NCBI GenBank assembly: GCA_012519085.1
Contig: JAAYQX010000031.1
Coordinates: 1 to 46,797 of the forward strand
DNA from: Clostridiaceae bacterium
GTDB taxonomy: Bacteria; Bacillota; Clostridia; Saccharofermentanales; DTU023
Length of the DNA: 46,797 bases
Direction: 5' to 3'
A model generated the notes under the pieces. The model had not been told where the DNA came from and ran no database searches. It was given only the letters and a program-made list of their open reading frames with translations. The position numbers were made by a program, and so were the translations under genes. Positions 6,667-16,014 of this stretch are shown piece after piece (position 1 is the stretch's first letter; every line of letters begins with the position of its first letter).

Positions 6667-8609
6667 AAAAGTTATTCGATCAATTTTCCTGGTTTTTACG
6701 CGATTTCGGTAAAGCCTATATCTTGGGCACATTAGCTGTTGCCCTGAACAATGTTCTGATGCTGATACCGCCGTGGGCAATCGGCTATTTAGCTGATCTA
6801 ATCGCAACAAGCAGGATTCACCTCAACACCTTCTATAGCTATATAGTGATTCTGGTTGTGGTGATCGGCTTATTATATCTGCTCAATTATATCTGGCAAT
6901 ATTTGATTTTTTTGGGAGGCGATGAGATAGGCCGGGCAGCCCGGCGTTTGTTGGTAACTAAGTATCTGAAACAGAGCCCGCCTTTTTTTGCCAAGAATTC
7001 AACCGGCAGTCTGATGGGCAAGGCCACTAATGATGTAGATGCCATCTCCGAGATGGCCGGTTACGGGATGATGACGCTGCTCGACTCAACTTTATATCCT
7101 CTGGCCCTGATTTTGATTATGGTTATTGCTATATCCTGGAAGCTGACACTGGCAGCGGTCCTGCCCCTGACTCTTTTGATCCATCTATCTAAGCTGATTG
7201 GCAAGGCTCTTTACAGCCGCTTTTATGCTGCCCAACAAGCCTTTGATGAGATGAACGATAAAGTGCTGGAAAATGTGGCCGGTGTACGTGTTATCCGCGC
7301 TTTTGACAAAGGTGAAGAAGAGATAAGGGATTTCCTACAGACGGCGCAAAATCTGTACGATAAGAATATAGCGCTGGTGCGAATGAGTGCTTTATTTGCA
7401 CCGATCTCCCGTTCAGTTTCGGGTATCAGCCATACCGTAGCCTTAGCTTATGGTGCTTATTTGATCTCCAGACAGGAGCTCAGTCCGGGTAACTTGATCT
7501 CATTTCTCTTTTATCTGGATATGCTGAACTGGCCGATGTTGGCGGTAGGCGATTTCATCAATGTTTCCCAGCAGGCTTCAGCTTCAATGGAGAGAATACA
7601 AGAGCTGCTGTCCTATCGAGAAGATGTAATCTTCGACCCTGAGGCCGTAGACTACCAGGGTGGCGGCTCGATCAGATTTGAACAAGTCAGCTTCACCTAT
7701 CCCGGTGAAGAGCAACCGGCATTGCGGCAGCTCGACTTTGAGTTAGCGGCCGGAGAGACTCTGGGCGTGGTAGGAAAAGTCGGCAGTGGAAAAACCACTT
7801 TACTTAAGCAGCTCTTACGTTTTTACCCGCAGAAAGAAGGACGGATTTTGTTAGGAGGTCAGCCTCTGGAAGTATATTCCCGACGCAGTATCCGAGCTGC
7901 AATCGGCTATGTGCCGCAGCAGCCTTTCCTCTTTTCACGCACAATCAGGTCTAATATTGAACTTGGTGCCCCGGAGGGAGCTGTTTTGTCAGCAGAGCCG
8001 GAACAAGTACCGCAGATATCTTTTCGTCCGGTTATTGATCCTGATAACTCTCTGGGCTTTGCTGCTCTGGAAATGGAAACAACGACTGTCACGGATTGTG
8101 CTCCTGCAACAGATGCAGCGACCGGAATTTCCCTTGAACAAGCCATTGATCTGGCAGATTTCCGCAAAGACCTGGCTCAGCTACCGGATGGCCTGGATAC
8201 TCTGGCCGGAGAAAAGGGCATTGCGCTCTCCGGTGGTCAAAAACAACGCATTACTATTGCCCGTGCTCTGATGAAAGATCCGGAAATCCTAGTCCTGGAT
8301 GACTGTCTGTCCGCAGTGGATGCTAATACGGAAGAGACAATCTTGGAAGCGCTGAAAAAGGAAAGAGCAGGCCGCACTACCCTGATTAGCTCTCATCGGA
8401 TTTCCGCGATTATGCATTCTGATCTCATTCTGGTACTTGATGAAGGGCAGATTATTGAGCGCGGTACACATGAGGAACTGTTAGCTGCCGGCGGCTGGTA
8501 TCGAAGACAGTATGAGAGACAAAAATTAGAACAAGATAAACAAATTCCGTCGCCGACGGCAAAAGGAGATCTTGGACAGAAAGGGGAGTTGTGCTTTGAA
8601 ACAAATTAA
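6663..8609 (+). CDS. ABC exporter subunit A (heterodimeric, degenerate catalytic site)
   Basis: A 648-residue half-transporter with six predicted membrane helices in the first 300 residues (ABC_membrane fold), then a nucleotide-binding domain: Walker A GKVGSGKT (371-378), signature LSGGQ (522-526), Walker B ILVLDD and the switch histidine in SSHR. The catalytic glutamate after Walker B is replaced by aspartate (D547). This is the hallmark of the non-hydrolysing half of heterodimeric exporters such as BmrCD, LmrCD and TM287/288. There is also an insertion of about 45-50 residues after SNIELGAPEG, before the helix leading to the signature. The start is TTG at 6663, sharing TTGA with the nagB stop. 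The partner is the next gene. Likely substrates are drugs, lipids or peptides, but this cannot be told from sequence. Confidence 0.9.
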   Translation: MKKLFDQFSWFLRDFGKAYILGTLAVALNNVLMLIPPWAIGYLADLIATSRIHLNTFYSYIVILVVVIGLLYLLNYIWQYLIFLGGDEIGRAARRLLVTKYLKQSPPFFAKNSTGSLMGKATNDVDAISEMAGYGMMTLLDSTLYPLALILIMVIAISWKLTLAAVLPLTLLIHLSKLIGKALYSRFYAAQQAFDEMNDKVLENVAGVRVIRAFDKGEEEIRDFLQTAQNLYDKNIALVRMSALFAPISRSVSGISHTVALAYGAYLISRQELSPGNLISFLFYLDMLNWPMLAVGDFINVSQQASASMERIQELLSYREDVIFDPEAVDYQGGGSIRFEQVSFTYPGEEQPALRQLDFELAAGETLGVVGKVGSGKTTLLKQLLRFYPQKEGRILLGGQPLEVYSRRSIRAAIGYVPQQPFLFSRTIRSNIELGAPEGAVLSAEPEQVPQISFRPVIDPDNSLGFAALEMETTTVTDCAPATDAATGISLEQAIDLADFRKDLAQLPDGLDTLAGEKGIALSGGQKQRITIARALMKDPEILVLDDCLSAVDANTEETILEALKKERAGRTTLISSHRISAIMHSDLILVLDEGQIIERGTHEELLAAGGWYRRQYERQKLEQDKQIPSPTAKGDLGQKGELCFETN

Positions 8610-10374
8610 ATCTCAAACAAAGCAAGAGCAATCCCGGCAAAGCCGCCTGCTCAAATACAGTCTAAGCGCCAAAACAACTCTCCTGCAGGGCCTTTTGGTA
8701 ACCGGCTTAACCGTTGCCAGCAGCCTGTTGGCCCCGTATCTGGTCAAGTATCTACTCGATAATGAACTGCGCGCAGGAGCTAAACTCAGGGCTAATTTCC
8801 TGATCCTGATTCTGGTTGCTTATCTGGGAACGGTTCTACTCTCGTCGGTCATGCGCTATTTCAGTACCTTACTGCTACACAAGGCCGCCAATAAAATAGC
8901 TATGAAGATGCAGCTGGATGCCTTTTCACATGTACAGAAACTGCCGGTAGAGTTCTTTGATCAGTTGCCGGCAGGCCAGGTCGTGTCACGCATAACAAAC
9001 GATACTAAAGCGGTTCGGATTCTGTATCAGGTAGTATTGGCCCAGTTCATGCTAGCCGGCATCTATGCTCTCGGTATCTATATCAGCCTGGCTTTGATCG
9101 ATCCTTTCCTGATCCTGATTGCTTTGACATCTATTCCGATCATGTATTTTGTCTTTCGAGATTTCAAGGGGAAATCAGCCCGATACAACCGGATTTACCG
9201 CAGCAAGCTGAGTGAACTGAACGGCAATCTCAATGAAAATATCCAGGCCATGGAGGTTATTTCCAGTCTGGGCAAGGAAAAGCAGATCTACCGGGAGTTT
9301 AGTGTCATTTCCGATCAGGTATATGAACAGTCTCGGAATGTAACCAAGCTGTTTAGCTATAGTGCTTTCAATGCGACTCAGACAATACAATATCTGATGC
9401 TGGCCGCGGTACTGCTGTACTTTGGTTTCGGACATCTGACAGCAGCCTATTGGGTACCGATCGGAACTCTCTATGTTTTTGTTGATTATATGCTGATCTT
9501 ATTTAATCAGCTCAACAATGCCATGACCAGAGTTGGTGATCTGGAACGGGCACGCAGCGCAGCCGACCATATTTTTGAACTGCTGGATCTGGAAACAGTC
9601 CAGGAGGGAACCAGGATAGCACCTAGTTCTACAGGGAGAATTGCTTTTGAGAATGTCACCTTTGCCTATAAGGAAGAGGCTGTTCTCAAGGATATTTCTT
9701 TCGAAGTCGCTCCCGGGCAGACTGTTGCCTTCGTAGGCCCGACCGGTTCCGGCAAAAGTACAATCATGAATCTGCTCTTTGCTTTCTACCAGCCTCAACA
9801 GGGCAGGATTCTGTTTGAAGGTGAACCACTGGCGGAACTGGATTATAAGAGCTTTCGCCGTCAGATGGCAATTGTGTTGCAAGATCCTTTTTTATTCACA
9901 GGCACGATTTTGTCTAATATCACTTTGAACCGGGCGAATATCAGCCGTGCGGATGCCGAGAGAGCTTTGCGTGAAGTTGGCGGTGATCAATTCTTAGAGC
10001 GATTGGAACATGGTCTTGACACCGCAGTGATTGAGAAAGGCGCAGGTTTTTCCTCGGGCGAGCGTCAGCTGATCTCATTCGCCCGCGCTCTGGCCCACAA
10101 TCCTCGCATTCTCGTTCTGGATGAAGCCACTTCCAGTATTGACTCCGAGACCGAGAGCGCCATTCAGCGTGCCATGCGTCGTCTGGAAGAGGGTCGAACT
10201 ACTCTGATTATTGCTCATCGTCTCTCAACCATCCGCCATGCTGATCAGATCATCGTCCTTGACCAAGGTCGCATCGCTGAACAGGGTGTTCATGACGAAT
10301 TGATCGCTATGGACGGTATTTACCGCGCTATGTACGAAGCTCAATCTCAAGAAGCTTCCTCCTGGCGGTTTTAG
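8596..10374 (+). CDS. ABC exporter subunit B (heterodimeric, catalytic Walker B)
   Basis: A 592-residue partner half-transporter: about six membrane helices, then an ATPase domain with Walker A GPTGSGKST (from residue 381), Walker B ILVLDEATSS with a proper catalytic glutamate (E510), and a switch histidine in AHRLST. Its signature is FSSGE (485-489) rather than LSGGQ. In a head-to-tail dimer this altered signature faces the Walker motifs of subunit A that carry the aspartate, so both changes fall in one ATP site while the other site is canonical. The start chosen is TTG at 8596, seven bases after GGGGAG; a frame extension to 8572 lacks a ribosome site. It overlaps subunit A by 14 bases, so translation is coupled. 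Confidence 0.92.
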   Translation: MKQIKSQTKQEQSRQSRLLKYSLSAKTTLLQGLLVTGLTVASSLLAPYLVKYLLDNELRAGAKLRANFLILILVAYLGTVLLSSVMRYFSTLLLHKAANKIAMKMQLDAFSHVQKLPVEFFDQLPAGQVVSRITNDTKAVRILYQVVLAQFMLAGIYALGIYISLALIDPFLILIALTSIPIMYFVFRDFKGKSARYNRIYRSKLSELNGNLNENIQAMEVISSLGKEKQIYREFSVISDQVYEQSRNVTKLFSYSAFNATQTIQYLMLAAVLLYFGFGHLTAAYWVPIGTLYVFVDYMLILFNQLNNAMTRVGDLERARSAADHIFELLDLETVQEGTRIAPSSTGRIAFENVTFAYKEEAVLKDISFEVAPGQTVAFVGPTGSGKSTIMNLLFAFYQPQQGRILFEGEPLAELDYKSFRRQMAIVLQDPFLFTGTILSNITLNRANISRADAERALREVGGDQFLERLEHGLDTAVIEKGAGFSSGERQLISFARALAHNPRILVLDEATSSIDSETESAIQRAMRRLEEGRTTLIIAHRLSTIRHADQIIVLDQGRIAEQGVHDELIAMDGIYRAMYEAQSQEASSWRF

Positions 10375-10452
10375 TTAATCTCAGTTATAATTCTTTGAAT
10401 CGGCATTCTGAAGAAAATACGGATTAAGGATTGGGATCTTTACGGCAGTAAT

Positions 10453-11436
10453 ATGGACAACTCGAATCAAAACAAAGTCACGAAACAGAAAAAGCCTTAT
10501 CTGCATTTGTTCCTGCTCGTTATCACGGCAGTAATCTGGGGCGCGTCCTTTATTGCGCAGAAGACAGGTATGGAGCATATCGGACCTTTTACTTATAATG
10601 GGGTCCGCATGCTGCTGGGCGGCACAATCCTCCTGCCGGTGATTTACTTTATGCGCAAAACCGGTCACACCAGCAAGATTGAAATGGATGAATTGCTGGA
10701 GATTCGAGGTGTCAGCTGCATTGAAGATTTGCCCTGGTATGATCGCCGGCCCCAACTGTACGGCGGCATTTTTGCCGGCTGCATGCTTTTTGTGGCCAGC
10801 AGCCTGCAACAACACGGCATTCAGTACACAACTACCGGCAAAGCAGGCTTTATTACAGCTATGTACGTAATACTGGTCCCTGTGGTCGGAATTTTCTTAC
10901 GCCACAAAACCAGAATCGCTGACTGGCTGTCGGTTTTTCTGGCTGTATTCGGCTTTTATTTTCTGAGCATAACAGAAAATATTACTATTGCTAAAGGAGA
11001 CCTGTATCTGCTGTTGGGCGCCTTTTGCTATTCTTTTCATATTTTGATCATTAATCATTACTCGCCGATTGTGGATGGTGTAACACTGGCTTCAACACAA
11101 TTTATTGTGACCGGCCTGCTCTCGATAGCGCCGATGTTTATTTTCGAGACGCCCAATCTCAATGCGATCAAGGATGCTGCCCTGCCGATTCTTTATTCAG
11201 GCGGCCTATCTTCCGGTGTCGGATTTACACTGCAAGTAATCGGGCTGCAGAAAGTGCCGCCTACACAGGCCTCTCTCATCACATCTCAGGAATCTACTTT
11301 GTCCGTCATTTTTGGCTGGCTGATTCTGGGCGAAGTTATGTCCGGGCGAGAAATTCTCGGTTGTCTTCTAATGTTGGCCGGCATCCTGATTTCCCAGCTC
11401 ACCCCGACCAAAGACTACGACAAGCTCCACTCCTAG
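10453..11436 (+). CDS. DMT-superfamily permease (EamA family)
   Basis: A 327-residue integral membrane protein with about ten hydrophobic helices in two homologous halves. The first half starts with AVIWGASFIAQKTG and the second ends with ESTLSVIFGWLILGEVMSGREI, both typical of EamA domains (the second resembles the E-P-x-x-A-x-x-x-G-x-x-x-L-x-E motif). A polar stretch of about 35 residues (around 73-97) separates helices 2 and 3, longer than usual. Such proteins export metabolites or amino acids; the substrate is not predictable. It starts 78 bases after the ABC exporter and may share its transcript. The ATG at 10453 lacks a strong ribosome site. Confidence 0.85.
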   Translation: MDNSNQNKVTKQKKPYLHLFLLVITAVIWGASFIAQKTGMEHIGPFTYNGVRMLLGGTILLPVIYFMRKTGHTSKIEMDELLEIRGVSCIEDLPWYDRRPQLYGGIFAGCMLFVASSLQQHGIQYTTTGKAGFITAMYVILVPVVGIFLRHKTRIADWLSVFLAVFGFYFLSITENITIAKGDLYLLLGAFCYSFHILIINHYSPIVDGVTLASTQFIVTGLLSIAPMFIFETPNLNAIKDAALPILYSGGLSSGVGFTLQVIGLQKVPPTQASLITSQESTLSVIFGWLILGEVMSGREILGCLLMLAGILISQLTPTKDYDKLHS

Positions 11437-11745
11437 CCTATAATTTACATTACCTGGTTTGAGCTGTAAGTTTTGGTGTGCTAGACTTTTAACATATCAA
11501 GTTGATTAGCCGGACGAATTTGATAGGTTAGAAGGCATATGCAGGGTGAACTAAATTACGCTAATTATTGTACGCCAAATAGGTGCTTTCTTAATGCCGG
11601 CATCTTAGTTTTAAACCCAATCTCCCAACTCATGTCAAATTGTACCGATCAGGGTCGACTGATCTCAGTCTACCCCTGCGGATAATGAATTTAGGAGATA
11701 TCTGCGGCTGGCCCTAGGCGTCAGAGCAGAGGAAGGAGCCAATAT
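11437..11745. other. Intergenic region upstream of the subtilase gene
   Basis: About 310 bases with no gene. A short hairpin (GATCAG and CTGATC around 11647-11664) and a good GGAAGGAG ribosome site just before 11746 are visible. I do not find a convincing promoter or a terminator for the upstream permease. Confidence 0.5.
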
Positions 11746-14700
11746 ATGTATTGCAGTCATTGTGGCTTTAACAATGAAGAGGGAACGCGCTTTTGCATCA
11801 ATTGCGGACAACTGCTGGAGCACGGGATGCCACGGCAGACGGCACCTAATCAAGCAGATCCGCCATCGCGGCAGGAAGATCAGGCGCCGCCACAGCAGTC
11901 TGACGTGTCGGTCGCATTGCCTGTGCAACAGGAGCCTGCTCAGGCCTCCCCGCCGCAGGTCTCCGAACCGATAATGGCAGAACCGCCCCCAATGCCTGCC
12001 GGGCCGGCTTCAGTCCAGCAGCCCGGACAGCCACCGGCTTGGACTAGCCGGCAGCAGATTGTACCGCCTCAAAGTGCCGGACCTGGTATGATGCCACCGT
12101 CTCAGGCCGGGCAGGCCCACCAGCCACAATTTTCCAGCCAAGCAACTCCACCGCAGCAGGGACAGACACCGTCACAGATTCCCGGTCCGGGAATAGCTCC
12201 ACCCCCACCATTCTCCGGGCAGACGGCCCCTCCACAGTGGGGACAGGTGCCACCACAGACTCCCGGTCCGGGCATGACTCCTCCCCCTCAATTCCCCGGT
12301 CAAGCAGTTCCGGCTCGACCGGCTAAGAAGAAGAAAAAGGGTCTCATTGCGGCTCTATCAATACTAGGTGTTCTGATCCTGTTAATTGCCGGTTTTCTTA
12401 TTTACTCTTTGCCATTAAAACCGACAATCATCCTTGACGGTACGCGACAGACGCTGGATGGCAGTATTGACGATTTGTCCCTATCAGTTAAGGCTAATCA
12501 GTTAATTAAAGAGGTTCGTTATGCCTTAGACCCCGAAGATCCTGAAGATCCTGATGCCTATACGGTACTTGAAGACATTAAGGGCGGTATGTTCAGCAAG
12601 GAGGGCAAGCTACCTAAGCTCAGCCTTGACAAGGCTATTAATGACTCGTCTAAGGAGCGTGGACCTTGGCAGCGCACAGATGCCAATGCTAAGCTTGGTA
12701 ACCACACGCTATACATTACAGTGAAGACCATGTTCGGCACCTCCAAACCCATGCCCTTCAATTTGCTCTATGCCTCAGGTATTTCTGCCCTGCCTGACCG
12801 AACTAAGATCAGAAAGGTCACAGACGGCGAATTATCTACCGATGCCCTAATTAATGAAATACTGGTGTCGCTTGACATGGGCGCTGACCGCTCAATAGCC
12901 GAAAATCTAGCCGCAGAAACAGGAGGCGAGATTGTTGGTGAAATCCCGGCAATCTCCCGCTACCAAATCCGCTACGATGATGCCAGTGAAGATGAGATAG
13001 CTGCTATCTTAGAGGATCTGCAGGCCAGACCGGAGGTTCTGACGGCTCAGTACAATTATGTTTATGATCGATCCGAAATCCAGCTCTATCCGAATGATGC
13101 TTTGCTCGACTCATGGGATATTGACAATCCCGACGGCAATAACTGGGGCCTGGAAGTTATCCGCGCGCCCCTCGTCTGGAAGGATATAGATTCATTTACA
13201 CCGATTTCCGTCGGTATAGCAGACGGCGGCCTTGAATACGATCATGAAGACCTCAATATTGACCGCTCGAATATCTATCTCTTTCCCACATATACGCTGG
13301 AAAGCCTGGATGATATGGAGCTGTATTACACTAAGTCTGACAAGTCGCCGGGTTCTACCTACTACGGCAGGAAGGAGCACGGAACACATGTCACTGGGAT
13401 CATTTCAGCTCAGGGCGATAATGAAATCGGCTGTGCAGGTGTGAATTGGCAGACCAAGCCCTACTTTTTCCATTACTGGCATATGGAAGTGGAAGAAGAC
13501 ACAGGTGAGCTCGATCTCTGGAATGTGACGACCTCCTTCGAGCTTGAGATAACGCTAACTACCCTGGTTGAACAGGGCTGTCGCGTGATCAACTACAGTG
13601 TTGGCGATGCCGAACCCACAGCACCTGGCAGCAAGCACGAGTATATTGAGACACAGGCCTATGGCGATCTCTGTCTGCGTCTTGAAAGCTTAGGCTATGA
13701 TTTCCTTGTCTTCAAGGCAGCCGGCAATGAAACTGAAGATGCCTCCGCTTTTGCTATGAATAGGATCATGACAGGTACCGATGAGGCCCGTCGCCATACG
13801 GTAATTGTCGGGGCTATTGAGAATACGCCGATTGAATATGACGATGACGTAGATGAACGTATCAAATATGCTTACCAACTCAGCGGCTATTCGAATTATG
13901 GCAGCCTGGTTGATGTAGCTGCGCCCGGCACGGATATCTTCAGCACCGTACCCAATAATGGCTATGAAAACAAGCCGGGAACCTCTATGGCCTCACCGAT
14001 GGCTGCCGGTGTTGCTTCCTTGATCTATGGTGCCCATCCTGAATATACTGCTTCCCAAGTCAAGGTTATCCTAAAGGAGGAAACAGATACCTTTACTACG
14101 GACGGCACGAATCTGATCCCCGTTGTCAATGCTGCCCTGGTTTCAGACTATGCCAAGAAGGGCGAACTACCTGAAGTACCGCCGGGTGAAGTGATTCCCG
14201 ATCCCAGTCTTACACCCTATCCCGGACCTCCGACACCCAGCGCACCGAGACCACCGGGGCCGGGTGTCATTGAGCTGCCGGATCACACACCTTTCCGATT
14301 GGAAGACGGCCAGGGTGGTATAGCCGGCTTCATCCGCGATCAAGAGACGGAAAACGCCATCGCTTTATTTAGCATCAGCTTTATTGCTACCGATGGAGAA
14401 GTGGTCACACTCGATTATGCCTATCCCTATCCTGAATCCTCGGATGCCCAGCTGCCGGGTGAGTTTTTCACCCGCGTACCGGTTGAGGTAGGGCAGGAAG
14501 TAGTAATCTCGAACTTTGTTGTTGAGGCGCGAGGTTATAAGTCGTATGAGATACCAAGCGTTACAGTGCTGGGTGGCGAAATAACGGATCTGAATATTTT
14601 CCTGGAAGCTGAGAGTGAAGATACCGCCAGGCCGCCCGGGCATACGCCCTACATCCCGCCTGAAGGCACGGGCAGCATCATCGGCTTTGTCTGTGACGAG

Positions 14701-15930
14701 GTGACGAAAGAGCGCATACCGGACTTTTCTATAGACCTTTTAGTTAAGGATCGGGATACAACTCCTATTACTTTTAATGTTTTTTACCCACCGCCGGAGA
14801 GCTATTATGCCCAACTGCTGGGTGAGTTCATTGTCTGGATAGCCACTGATTCAGAGGATATTGCCGAACAATTTACGATTTCGGCTGATGGCTACGAGTC
14901 AGTTGAAGTTGGTCCTTTGACAATTGTACAAGGTGAGATTGTAGATGTAGGCACTGTCTATCTCAAACCGACAAAGACAGCACCAACGCCGACTCCGGCG
15001 CCAACACCGGACGTAGCGAAACCGACCCCGGAGCCTAAGCCCGTCAAACCCGATCCGGACACTGATGTGATCAATATACCCGGACATACTCCTTTTACTC
15101 CGATAGAGGGGCGGTGCGGCTTTGCCGGCTTTGTCTATGATGCTGTGACCAAGCAGCCCGTATCTTCCTTCCGCCTTGAGAACATAATTTGGCTGATCGG
15201 CAGTCCGGGTGATGTCCAAGTATTTGACTGGCCCTATCCGGATAATCTTTTGGCCAAGATTGAAGGTGAGTTCATTATTTGGGCCAAAATGTCCGCCGAT
15301 AATCCGAAAAATGATACTATGCAAGCCTTTGACATCGTGGCTGACGGTTATGAGACTTACCATGTGGAGGCTTTCCCTGTAGAGGAGCGTGCTGTTACAG
15401 ACCTGGGCGTTATCTACCTGACACCCAAAGGCACCAATCAGCCGCCGTCAGAGATGGGGCAGATCGCTGTCGTCTTGGACTGGGGCGCCAAGCCTGCCGA
15501 TCTGGATTTACATGCTACAGCTCCCCTTACTGACGGTGACCAGAGGTTCCACATCTTTGCCTATGAACCTAACCTCAATTTTGGCAGTGGCGGAGACTAT
15601 CCCGAGGCCTTGATGACGTCACAAAGCGACAGTAGCTACGGCTCAGAAAGCATCACAATTTTTACCCCGCGAGCCGGTGTGCCATACACCTTCTATGTCC
15701 ATGACTTTACCAATACGGCTAAAAAGAGTGATGCTTGGGACCTGGCTAATTCAGGGGCTGAGGTGAGAGTTTACTTGAATATCCTCGACGAACCGCCCAT
15801 TGTCTTTAATGTGCCTAATGAGGAAGGCACGCTCTGGGAGGTCTGTACGATCATAGACGGCGAAGTTAGCTCTACTCACAGTATGAGTTACGAAGGCCGC
15901 CCCTTAAATATCGGCGCCTCTGACCAATAA
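11746..15930 (+). CDS. Large membrane-anchored subtilisin-like serine protease with cytoplasmic zinc ribbon
   Basis: A 1394-residue multidomain protein. Order: a zinc ribbon (C3, C6, C17, C20); a Pro/Gln-rich low-complexity segment (about 28-190); five lysines (194-198) and one membrane helix (about 200-222), placing the ribbon inside and the rest outside; a region of about 250 residues that includes a likely inhibitor-I9-like prodomain (about 360-450); a peptidase S8 domain with catalytic D493 (ADGGLEYDHEDL), H545 (HGTHVTGI), oxyanion N661 and S747 (GTSMASPMAAG); a Pro-rich linker; three related carboxypeptidase-regulatory-like beta modules beginning near 843, 962 and 1110, each led by a (D/G)HTPF/Y motif and joined by Pro/Thr linkers; and a C-terminal module (1238-1394) with VVLDWG...DLDLHA, like DUF2135/YfaP-type domains. 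All triad residues are intact. GGAAGGAG precedes the ATG. It is a single gene ending in a bidirectional terminator. The substrate is unknown. Confidence 0.92.
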   Translation: MYCSHCGFNNEEGTRFCINCGQLLEHGMPRQTAPNQADPPSRQEDQAPPQQSDVSVALPVQQEPAQASPPQVSEPIMAEPPPMPAGPASVQQPGQPPAWTSRQQIVPPQSAGPGMMPPSQAGQAHQPQFSSQATPPQQGQTPSQIPGPGIAPPPPFSGQTAPPQWGQVPPQTPGPGMTPPPQFPGQAVPARPAKKKKKGLIAALSILGVLILLIAGFLIYSLPLKPTIILDGTRQTLDGSIDDLSLSVKANQLIKEVRYALDPEDPEDPDAYTVLEDIKGGMFSKEGKLPKLSLDKAINDSSKERGPWQRTDANAKLGNHTLYITVKTMFGTSKPMPFNLLYASGISALPDRTKIRKVTDGELSTDALINEILVSLDMGADRSIAENLAAETGGEIVGEIPAISRYQIRYDDASEDEIAAILEDLQARPEVLTAQYNYVYDRSEIQLYPNDALLDSWDIDNPDGNNWGLEVIRAPLVWKDIDSFTPISVGIADGGLEYDHEDLNIDRSNIYLFPTYTLESLDDMELYYTKSDKSPGSTYYGRKEHGTHVTGIISAQGDNEIGCAGVNWQTKPYFFHYWHMEVEEDTGELDLWNVTTSFELEITLTTLVEQGCRVINYSVGDAEPTAPGSKHEYIETQAYGDLCLRLESLGYDFLVFKAAGNETEDASAFAMNRIMTGTDEARRHTVIVGAIENTPIEYDDDVDERIKYAYQLSGYSNYGSLVDVAAPGTDIFSTVPNNGYENKPGTSMASPMAAGVASLIYGAHPEYTASQVKVILKEETDTFTTDGTNLIPVVNAALVSDYAKKGELPEVPPGEVIPDPSLTPYPGPPTPSAPRPPGPGVIELPDHTPFRLEDGQGGIAGFIRDQETENAIALFSISFIATDGEVVTLDYAYPYPESSDAQLPGEFFTRVPVEVGQEVVISNFVVEARGYKSYEIPSVTVLGGEITDLNIFLEAESEDTARPPGHTPYIPPEGTGSIIGFVCDEVTKERIPDFSIDLLVKDRDTTPITFNVFYPPPESYYAQLLGEFIVWIATDSEDIAEQFTISADGYESVEVGPLTIVQGEIVDVGTVYLKPTKTAPTPTPAPTPDVAKPTPEPKPVKPDPDTDVINIPGHTPFTPIEGRCGFAGFVYDAVTKQPVSSFRLENIIWLIGSPGDVQVFDWPYPDNLLAKIEGEFIIWAKMSADNPKNDTMQAFDIVADGYETYHVEAFPVEERAVTDLGVIYLTPKGTNQPPSEMGQIAVVLDWGAKPADLDLHATAPLTDGDQRFHIFAYEPNLNFGSGGDYPEALMTSQSDSSYGSESITIFTPRAGVPYTFYVHDFTNTAKKSDAWDLANSGAEVRVYLNILDEPPIVFNVPNEEGTLWEVCTIIDGEVSSTHSMSYEGRPLNIGASDQ

Positions 15931-15947
15931 AGATATATATAAGATTT

Positions 15948-15985
15948 AAGCCGGCTCAAGGTGTTTTTGTTCCTTGAGCCGGCTT
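15948..15985. terminator. Bidirectional intrinsic terminator between the subtilase and the YerB-like gene
   Basis: A perfect 14-bp stem (15948-15961 with 15972-15985) and a 10-base T-rich loop. The stem contains AGCCGGCT, the same core as the terminator near position 252. It sits between two convergent genes and has T-containing flanks on both strands. Confidence 0.85.
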
Positions 15986-16014
15986 TAGCTGTTATTGTTA
16001 TGAATAATTATCTT

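Noticed and set aside
12000-12320. Pro/Gln-rich DNA repeats as a possible CRISPR or satellite array
   Set aside because: The repetition is at codon level (PPQ, GQ, PGPG) inside the subtilase frame, with irregular spacing and no conserved DNA repeat.
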